Shown here: positions 1-8,100 of the stretch, piece after piece
How the letters are laid out: every line of letters starts with the position of its first letter
How positions within the stretch are numbered: the first letter of the stretch is position 1
Origin: an uncultured Leptolyngbya sp.
GTDB taxonomy: Bacteria; Cyanobacteriota; Cyanobacteriia; Phormidesmidales; Phormidesmidaceae
Length of the DNA: 8,326 bases
Reading direction: 5' to 3'
Assembly: GCA_937899365.1 (NCBI GenBank)
Contig: CALBPH010000708.1
Span: 1-8,326, forward strand
Translations under genes and position numbers: made by a program
Notes under the pieces: generated by a model
Seen by the model: the letters and a program-made list of their open reading frames with translations, nothing else
Database searches by the model: none
Told to the model about the DNA's origin: nothing

Positions 1-2
1 TG

Positions 3-293
3 GGTGACCTGTATGGACTGCGAAACTGGGTCGAATACGGCTTTAAGCAGTGTAAGAACGAGCTTGGTTGGGCTGACTATCGGGTCACGGACTATGCCGT
101 GATTGAAAAGTGGTGGGAAGTCATCATGAGTGCTTATCTGATGGTGGCATTGAATACGCCGCCGTTGCGACCTGAGGGAACTGATGAATCATTTTCGGGG
201 AGCTCCTTTCGGGGGAACTCACTCTATTTCCTCTGCCTAGAGTCATTGAAGAGCGTTACTTGTGGCACCTCATCCATTATCTGGGCTTACTAA
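3..293 (+). CDS. IS701/IS4-superfamily transposase, C-terminal fragment (5' end outside window)
   Basis: DDE transposase that would cut and rejoin the ends of an insertion sequence. The frame is open from the left edge. It carries the IS4-superfamily signature Y(2)R(3)E(6)K exactly: Tyr at codon 12-14, Arg at 21-23, the catalytic Glu at 33-35 and Lys at 54-56, within LYGLRNWVEYGFKQCKNELG. The following stretch (GWADYRVTDY, then EKWWEVIMSAYLMV) is typical of cyanobacterial IS701 transposases. After about base 160 the frame no longer resembles the family. I do not see the hydrophobic Asn/Leu-rich C-terminal segment, and the frame runs into what looks like unrelated sequence before its stop. The copy is therefore probably 3'-truncated or degenerate. 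No terminal inverted repeat was recognised downstream. Family assignment is confident; whether the gene was ever intact cannot be judged because the N-terminus is outside the window. Confidence 0.65.
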   Translation, partial: GDLYGLRNWVEYGFKQCKNELGWADYRVTDYAVIEKWWEVIMSAYLMVALNTPPLRPEGTDESFSGSSFRGNSLYFLCLESLKSVTCGTSSIIWAY

Positions 294-318
294 AGCCAGA
301 CAGGATATCAGGCGATTC

Positions 319-1284
319 ATGACGGCTACACTTCGTTCCCTAGCAACCGATATCGGATTCCAAATTGGAGGTGCTCTCAATATCAGCTGTCTTGATATCC
401 CAGAGTATGAGGCCATTGCTGCTCATCACTTCAATCTGCTGGTGTCGATGGGAGATTTCAAAATCCATAATGTGCGCCCGACTCCTAACGACTGGAACTT
501 TGATAAGACAGATCGACTGATGGCCTTCGCTAAGGCCCATAACCAGGCAGTACGCGGTCATACCCTCTGCTGGCACCTGGCCTGTAGTGACTGGATGAAA
601 ACTCTGGATGGACCTGAGCTAGAGCGAGTACTCCGGGAGTTCATCAAGGAGATGGTGGGCCGCTATCGCGGCAAAGTCGGCACCTGGGATGTGATCAATG
701 AAGCTATCAATGATCACGGTCGGCCCCGGCCATCGATCTGGAAGAAGATCGATAACTTTATTCCTAAGTGCTTTCAATGGGCGCACGAAGCGAACCCTGA
801 TGCAGAACTGTTGTATTTGGATTACCGCGTTCACACCGTCGGTCGCTGGAAAGCCATCGCCAAAATGGTCAGAGAACTCAAATCAGCCGGGATCCCGATC
901 CACGGTGTAGGAATGCAGCTCCACCATGATGTGATGCGCTCCTTGGCCATTAGCACCCTACGACTCGAAGGCGCGATCCGAGATCTTAGAGCCCTGGGGA
1001 TGAATGTCCACCTGTGCGAGATTACCGTAGGCTTAAATCCAAACGCCCAGGTGCTCCCCAGAGCCATGGGCTATCAGCTCCATGCCCGAGCCTATCGGCA
1101 AATTGCTCAAGCAGCGTTAGCGGGAGGAGCCACAAGTATGACCATTTGGAATCCCTACGATAAACATATCAAGCATGTCCTACGTGAGGCGGTCCCTGGT
1201 CTATTTGATGAAGCATACCAGCCTAAGCCTGCCTATCAGGCTCTGATGGATGTGCTCTCTCAGCGTTCGGCATTGGTGGCTTAA
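319..1284 (+). CDS. GH10 family endo-1,4-beta-xylanase-like glycoside hydrolase, no signal peptide
   Basis: Retaining glycosidase of the GH10 TIM-barrel family, which normally cuts internal beta-1,4 bonds in xylan. With the ATG at 319 (AGG six bases upstream) the protein is 321 residues, about one GH10 catalytic domain. A GTG at 262 in the same frame would add 19 residues that overlap the transposase frame and look non-native. Seen motifs: VRGHTLCWH; TWDVINEAIND with acid/base Glu128; GVGMQLH with Gln200 and His202; VHLCEIT with nucleophile Glu234; IWNPYDK with Trp277; and the family tail LFDEAYQPKPAY. Oddities: the usual ENEMKW is MGDFKI (residues 44-49), the usual NDY is LDY (167-169), Thr236 replaces the Asp of TELD, and the second aromatic after DK is missing. 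No signal peptide is visible, so it is either cytoplasmic, as in intracellular GH10 enzymes, or its N-terminus was lost beside the IS remnant. The fold is near certain; xylan as substrate is inferred. Confidence 0.88.
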   Translation: MTATLRSLATDIGFQIGGALNISCLDIPEYEAIAAHHFNLLVSMGDFKIHNVRPTPNDWNFDKTDRLMAFAKAHNQAVRGHTLCWHLACSDWMKTLDGPELERVLREFIKEMVGRYRGKVGTWDVINEAINDHGRPRPSIWKKIDNFIPKCFQWAHEANPDAELLYLDYRVHTVGRWKAIAKMVRELKSAGIPIHGVGMQLHHDVMRSLAISTLRLEGAIRDLRALGMNVHLCEITVGLNPNAQVLPRAMGYQLHARAYRQIAQAALAGGATSMTIWNPYDKHIKHVLREAVPGLFDEAYQPKPAYQALMDVLSQRSALVA

Positions 1285-1787
1285 GACTCTAGCTCTTTGA
1301 GGGGAACGCGTTTCCAGTTATGGTTGCCATCGGCAGCCAGATAATAAATGCGCTCTCCTTGTTTGTTGTTTACTGGAATGACAGGCAGCACAGACCAACT
1401 TTCTTGAGTAAGATTGAGTTGAATCAGGGGACTGTCCACCTGAGAGTGTTGATATCCGTTAAGGGTGGACATATACACATTGAAGCACCGCAGTAGTTCC
1501 TGAGAATCGACATAGCCATCAACATCAGGAAAGGTGGCCAAGGGAGCCCGTAAGTTATTCACCTTGAGCCAGTCCACACCGCTAAATACTAGAGATGGAG
1601 ACACTTCTGTTCCTTGAGCATCCAAGAGGAACACCAATGTTGACTGATCAAATTGTTGGTTATTGAGCCAATAGTCACCTGTGAGGACAGGACATCCAGG
1701 ATAGGCCCAAGCCGTGCTGAGAATATCGTGAATGACATTATCAAGCCCTGCTGCTGTTAGCATTCGTCCAGATAATTTAAATAGCAC
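1281..1787 (-). CDS. Hypothetical protein, unrecognised (168 aa, or 160 aa from the ATG)
   Basis: I do not recognise this protein. The longest frame begins with GTG at 1787; an in-frame ATG at 1763 is preceded by GGA three bases upstream and is an equally good or better start. An in-frame TAA lies only five codons before the GTG, so the N-terminus cannot be longer. The sequence looks soluble and mixed alpha/beta, with many aromatic and hydrophobic residues (DYWLNNQQFDQSTLVFLLDA, FSGVDWLKVNNLRAPL) and no signal peptide, membrane helix or metal motif. It ends in a charged tail, KRVPLKELES. The sensible amino-acid composition over the whole length and the tight convergent packing against the GH10 gene support it being real. 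It diverges from the giant gene across 341 bases, so joint regulation is possible but not shown. Confidence 0.6.
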   Translation of the reverse strand: MLFKLSGRMLTAAGLDNVIHDILSTAWAYPGCPVLTGDYWLNNQQFDQSTLVFLLDAQGTEVSPSLVFSGVDWLKVNNLRAPLATFPDVDGYVDSQELLRCFNVYMSTLNGYQHSQVDSPLIQLNLTQESWSVLPVIPVNNKQGERIYYLAADGNHNWKRVPLKELES

Positions 1788-1993
1788 TGTTTTACTTGCT
1801 TATTATGCCCAGATTTTTAGCAACCATTGATTGAATGAAAAATTCTGAAAACTGTATAAGTGCTCAGAATCGACCTATCAAACGTTGTCCATAAAATCTC
1901 ATCTCCGCTCAATCATCAAGATAAAACAATATTGCTTGAGAGTTTGATAAATCTCCTAAAAAGATGCTTCAGACGAACCAAATCTACGTGCTT

Positions 1994-2021
1994 TTGCTCA
2001 TCAGAAAGTAATGAATATAAC
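1994..2021 (+). promoter_or_regulatory. Possible sigma70-type promoter for the giant gene
   Basis: TTGCTC (1994-1999) and TATAAC (2016-2021) are separated by 16 bases, and both are near-consensus to partial matches to -35 and -10 boxes. A second -10-like TATGAT follows at 2024-2029. Transcription would start about 100 bases before the ATG at 2129. In AT-rich DNA such matches arise often by chance, so this is only a candidate. Confidence 0.25.
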
Positions 2022-2081
2022 TTTATGATAAAAATGAGTCCGAATAGAACTTTCTTTCCAGCACTTATTCTCTCGTGGCTG

Positions 2082-2099
2082 CCCATCGTATACGGTGGG
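2082..2099. promoter_or_regulatory. 18-bp near-perfect palindrome, candidate operator
   Basis: CCCATCGTATACGGTGGG is a palindrome with one imperfect pair (T at position 5 facing G at position 14) and no spacer. It lies 29 bases before the ATG of the giant gene and downstream of the possible promoter. Symmetry without a loop suits a dimeric DNA-binding protein better than an RNA hairpin. No regulator is encoded in the window, and no second copy was noticed. Confidence 0.35.
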
Positions 2100-2128
2100 T
2101 TCCCATCTATGGTGTAAATATCTTTGTT

Positions 2129-5100
2129 ATGACTAACCTATCTGCATCATCTGATTCTGGGTTTGTTAACGATCCGATGAGTAATAGCATCCCAGTTTGG
2201 TCAGGAGAGTGGCTTGCACACCTGTTAAATCCGTTTGTTGGCCAGTTCAATGGTGTAGGCACTTCAGGTCAATGGATAGAACTTGACATCAGAGAACTGT
2301 TATTATCAAGAAAATTAAACAGCGAAGAAAGTCCATTGAGTAATGAAAACTCTTTCGCTTTATCACAATTATCCTCTAATTTTTCAATTCCCTCTCGTTC
2401 CTATTCTGATCGGAATGTTGATCTCCTAACGGGTCAATCAGACTTTGGAGGATTTTTAGCCACTGCTGGGTTAAGGTCATTGGATAATAACATACTCAAT
2501 GGCAACGAGCAGTTTACTCCGGAGAACAAGATAGGACGTATTGATGTTCATGAGCTAATTGATGACTCTCATATTGTCGCGACAGAATTTAATACTTATC
2601 AGAAAGTTGATTTGCAGGACATTAATCCAGGCAATGATGCTCGCCATCTGATACTGGATAAGGCACAAACTGATGCCGCTGCTCCTACGCTTACTCTGGC
2701 ACTTCAGACAGATACGGGTTGGGACGCTACCGATGGAATTACTCAGACGCCTGTTCTGGTAGGTACCGTCAGCAGCCAAAATGAGGTTGCCCGAGTTAGT
2801 GCCAGCGCCGGTGAAGCCATCCTTGATATTACGAATCAGGTGCAGCCAGATGGAAGTTTTACCCTGGATGAATCCTTACTAAGACTATTGATTGGTGGCC
2901 CCTTAGAAGATGATACATACAATGTTTCAGTCTCTGCTGAAGACAGGCTAGGCAATGCCTCTGCTCCAGTTGAAGTGAGCATGACCTTAGATCGCACAGC
3001 AGCTGAATTGTTGCTGAAAAGTCCCTTAGTCAATGGCACCCACAGCGGTATGGTGCATCTTCTGGGTAGTGCCGATGAAGCAGGTATCCTAAGCACTACT
3101 CTAAATGACGGTATAGCAGTGGATATGGAGGTTAGGGACATCCTAGACCAGTCACTTCAATCGCTACCACTGGAAGACGGTGCTCATCAGCTTACGGTGC
3201 ACTTTAGCGATATAGCAGGCAATGTTACTGAACAGGTGATTAACTTTGAAGTCGATGGGAGTGCCTTTGTAATTGGATCCACCGATACCATCAGTTGGGC
3301 AACAACAACAGACGATGAGATTCTCTTAGCCGAGGGCAACAGCTTTATCACCCAAGCCCAGATGCCGATCTCCTTAAGTCAAAGTGAAGGCAGCCGAACT
3401 TTACGCTTTGCTGTGGATGCTGACTTTGATACCACTGATGAGACAGCAACTAGCGGCGATACTCTGGCGGTATATCTGATCTCCACCGATGATCCGAGTC
3501 AAACACTGCTGGAAAATGGTACACCCGGCACTCCAGTGTTCTCCTTAACCGCTGACACCGCCGACTTTATGCCTGGTCTGGTGACCTACGATGGTCAATT
3601 CGTTGAGATTGACCTCACGTCTCTAAATGCAGAGACTGAAGGCACCCTGATCTTCCAACTGCTCAACCAGGATGGGGATACGAGCAGTCGGATTCACATT
3701 AGCCAGTTAACTAATACATTGGACCCCAAGGGTAGTGAAGCGCTGCGATTTGAAGAAACGGATACGGTAGTCAAGCTAGGCGGTGAGCTGGCCCTTGAGA
3801 ATCTGTCAGTCAGCAAGACTATTGAGCCGGTCTTGAGCCAGACTCGTTTTAATGCTGAGACTGGCGAGTATACGGCTCATCTACAATTGCGGAATACGGG
3901 AGAAACCTCTATCAGCCGTCAGGCAGCGGTAGTGTTTGATGCCTTGCCTGACGGGGTGAGTCTGACAACGTTGTCAGGTAACGACGGTGAGGGCAATCCT
4001 TACGTCAATCTCTACCATACCATTCGTCCTGGTGGGCTGGGAGCTGGGGAGCTATCGGATGCGATCTCTATTACCGTCAGCAACCTGGAGCAACTACAGC
4101 TCATCCTGATGCCTCAGGTACTGGTGGGTGGTCCTAACCAGGCTCCGGTGCTCGACCCTATTGATCCAGTTGAGGTAATGCCGGGGCAGCGCGTTGAGAT
4201 TTTGCTAAATGCAGTCGATCCCAATGGGGACCGGGTGACTTATTCACTACGCACCGATACGGATTTGCCTAATGGTCGTTTGGATGGCACTGGCATTCTT
4301 TCTTTTGAGCCCACACCCAACGACATTGGCACCTACAGCTTTACGGTAATCGCCTCCGATGGTGCTGAATCGGTTGAGCAGACGGTCACCCTCAATGTGG
4401 TGCCCGACCCCATCACCACCACCCGCATCAGCGGTCGCGTTCTTGATACTAACGGCGCTCCCCTGGTCAATCTGCCTATTGAGCTGGGCCGACTCCAGAC
4501 GCTCACTGATAGTGATGGCAACTTTATTCTCACCATTCCAGACACCAGTTTCCCCACCGATGAGCTGGATATTACCGTGCCCTTTGGCGACCAGGCCTTT
4601 GATCCGTTCTTTACGGGCACCCAAGTGATTGACCTGCGCCGCACCACCTTTGATGGCACCACCGGCACCGACATCAGCAATCCTCTACGCCATCCTAATC
4701 TGGTCAGTGCCTATATTAATGCCAGTATGGTCTACGGCAATGACACAAGCACCGCCAATGCGCTGCGGACGCTAGACGGAACCGGTCAGCTTAAAGTCTT
4801 GGAGAATAATCTCTTACCCCTTAACAACACGGAATTCTTTCCTGATGGGCCATTGCCTAACAGCAATCGTAGTCTGAACGATCCAGGCGCGCTCTTTGCT
4901 ACAGGCGATGTGCGAGCCAATGAGAACATTGGCCTCACCGCCATGCACACCGTTTTTGTGCGCGAACACAATCGACTGGCCAGTGAGATTCAATCGGCGA
5001 ATCCTGAATTGTCTGGGGATGAGATTTATAACCATGCCAGAAAGCAGGTGGCGGCTCAGATTCAGCATATTACCTACAGTGAATATCTACCGCTGTTGAT

Positions 5101-8100
5101 TGGCAGTGACGCCCTGGATACCTATACCGGCTATGACGAGACCGCTGATCCAGCCATTAGTCATCTGTTCTCAGCAGCATCCTTCCGCATGGGCCATACC
5201 CAAAGCTTTAGTGAGTTTCTGTTGATCGATGACAATGGGGAGGCTCTGCCATCGGTGTCCCTAAGAGAAAGCACCTTTAACCCGGAGATTATTCATCAGT
5301 TCGGTATTGATGCCATTTTGCGGGGTCTCTATGCTCAGTTGGCTGAGGCGATTGATACAAAGGTTATCGATGAGCTACGCAACACTTTGTTTGGACCCCC
5401 AGGAGCAGGCGGTATTGACCTGGCTGCTGTGGATATTGAGCGCGGTCGAGATGTGGGTCTACCGGACTACAACCAGGCCCGTATTGATATGGGCTTGGCA
5501 CCGGTCACCAGTTTTGCAGAAATTACCAGCGATCTATCGGTTCAGGCGATCCTGGAGCAGCTCTACGACACTGTTAATGACATCGATGTGATTGTCGGGG
5601 GTTCGGCCGAAGATCATGTGCCAGGAGCCATGGTAGGTGAATTGTTCCAGATCGTCATTGCGGACCAGTTTACACGGCTACGTGATGGAGACCGCTTTTG
5701 GCATGAGAATGGGCAGTTTACTCAGGCAGAACTGGATAATATTCGAGGAACAACGCTGGCCAGGTTGATCCAGCGTAATACGGACATTACATCCTTGCCT
5801 GACTATGTGTGCTCCAATCAGGGGGTACCTACGGCACCAGAGGCAGCTGGCACGGTGGCTAGTGAAACATTGACTGAGTATGGGGCTATTGATGGCAGTG
5901 GACATGGTCAGCCAGGTCAGGGACTACCGGGAGACCTAATGGGCGTCAACTATACCCAGGAGTATGGGGATGGTATTCGTTCTGTCGCTGGAGAGACTCG
6001 ACCCAATACGCGGGAGATTAGTAATGCCCTATTTGCTCAAACAGAGTCGATTCCAGATGCTCAAGGAGGAACGGGCTTTATGCTGGCCTGGAGTCAGTTT
6101 ATGGGCCATGATCTTTCCTTTAGTCCGGCGGGAGCGGCTGATACCCTCAAGTTTTACGGGACTGAGCATGAAAGTCTTACGGGAGAGGAGTTTCCCTATA
6201 TCGCTGAGAAGATTGACCTGGTATTAGGCCATGGTCTCTATGCCGGAGTGAACAATGTTATTGAGCGGCCTATTTATCTGCCTGCTCTCGATATTGTTAA
6301 TAATGAGCAGCCCACGGATAGTCAGGGAAATATTACCGTTAACAATGAGAGTCTAGGAGCTGAAGTCTTTGTTGCGGCGGATGCTCTAAGTGACCGAGAA
6401 GGTAATCCTTTTGAAGGACAGTTGACCATTTCTGAGGTGCCACCGGATTTGACACCCGCGGTCTTACCGGAAGGGCTTTCTCCTGATTTAGTCGTCACGA
6501 TTCAGCCAGGAGAAATGGCCTTTGATACTCCGGCATTGCTAACTCTTCCAAATATTGCGGAATGGGAAGCTGGAATGGTGATGGATTTATGGTCCATTAA
6601 TCCGACAACCGGCGACTTTGAAATTGTGGGTACTGGGCGTGTTAGTGCCGATGGTCAATCCATTGAAACGATTGAAGGCGGGATTCGTAATAGTTCCTGG
6701 CATTTCTTTTCTAATACCCCTATTGACTGGACGCTGAATGTTTTACATCCCCAGTGTGTAGCCTGCACTGAGAAGAAGGACTTTAGCTCAGATGTCGAAC
6801 TCTACACAGGCACTATCGTTGAAACCCATACCCTAACAACCTATCAATCACTTGGAAAAACCCGTGGAGTGCAGCTGGTCTATGATTCGTTAAGAGCAGA
6901 TGCTAGGCCTATTGTTCAGATTGGGTTTGCTCAGGTGGATTTTAGAACCATTGGAATTAGAGATCAGTTACGTCTAACAGCAGAACTAAGCTTAACAGTT
7001 GATGGTGTTGAGCGTCGGTTACCAGGCTACTCAGGTACTGATATTCTTGGGGCAGAAGGAAAACATTTTTGGCAGATCCCTGATGGTATAAAGCCTCCTA
7101 ATACAGGCTTACAGGCAGATTTGCGTGATGTAGACTCTGGAGTTTATAACCTAGACGTTCGCGCTGGACTTCAAAGGTTAGTTAATCGTCGCGTTGATAG
7201 TGAAACCATCCAGCGATTAATTGGCACTACAACAGAATCGTCCGACGGACCTCAACAATTAGTTCATGTCAATACCGTTAACAGTGCCTTTGGCAGTGGC
7301 TGGGGCATTGCGGGTGTTCAAGAGATTAAGGAAGGAGACGATGGTTCTCTATTGCTGATTGATGGAGATGGCACGGAAGTCTTGTTTGATGTGCCAGAAA
7401 TGGCAGGTGGTTCCTATGTGGCACCGCTAGGCGATTTCTCAGTTTTAGAACGCTTAGCGGATGGTACTTTTAGACGAACCACAAAGGATCAGACCGTTTA
7501 TCAGTTTGATGAGACAAATCGTTTAGTATCGATAACCGACCGTAACGGAAATGAGACACGTCATGTTTATGACGAAAGTGGACACCTAACAGCGATTGTT
7601 GATCCCACCGGACTAGCCACTTCATTTACCTATAATGCACAAGGTAACGTTAGCCAAATTACAGACCCAGCGAATCGCGTCACCGAGCTAGTCTACGATA
7701 CAGCCGGTAATCTGTTACAGATTGTTGATCCTGATGCGTCACAGCGTACATTTAACTATGACGCGGACCACCACATGACGGGAGAAATTGATAAGCGGGG
7801 CCATCAGGAACGTGCTTATTATGATGAGTTTGGTCGTGCTAGTCGCGCAGAGCGTAAGGATGGCTCGGTTGTTGAGGTGCAGGCAATCCAAACAATAAGT
7901 CTCTATCGACCTGAGCAAACAGCGGATTGGTTCAATGCTCCAGTTGCCTCACAACAAACAACCGACTCAGCGACGTATACCGATGGAAATGGCCATAGTA
8001 CTCAATCAACGCTAGATGCTGCGGGACAATTGATTGAGAGTTCGGATGCTGTTGGAGCGGTCACCGGTGAGATCGTCCGTAATGAAGATAATCTGGTCGT

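Larger units (their letters stand above)
1788..2128. other. Divergent intergenic region, AT-rich
   Basis: This 341-base stretch separates the leftward hypothetical gene from the rightward giant gene, so it should hold promoters for both. A frame at 1860-2117 exists but has a GTG start, no ribosome binding site and no protein-like pattern, so I leave it out. No tRNA, riboswitch or strong hairpin terminator was recognised. The only structured element I can support is the near-palindrome at 2082-2099. Confidence 0.55.

Noticed and set aside
188..321. Short open frame reading RVIEERYLWHLIHYLGLLKP before the GH10 start
   Set aside because: No start codon or ribosome binding site of its own and no family I recognise. 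It may be a leftover of a disrupted gene but cannot be called.
1860..2117. An 85-codon frame in the divergent intergenic region
   Set aside because: GTG start without a ribosome binding site, low-complexity mixed composition and no family resemblance. It overlaps the likely promoter and operator of the giant gene.
4247..4680. Two overlapping minus-strand frames
   Set aside because: They lie opposite the cadherin-like and carboxypeptidase-regulatory-like modules, whose plus-strand reading is clearly the real one.
4565..6124. Two separate, independently broken peroxidase domains
   Set aside because: Each part lacks exactly what the other supplies, nothing is duplicated, and the frame is open across both joints. 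A single permuted domain is the simpler reading, though decay of a tandem pair cannot be fully excluded.
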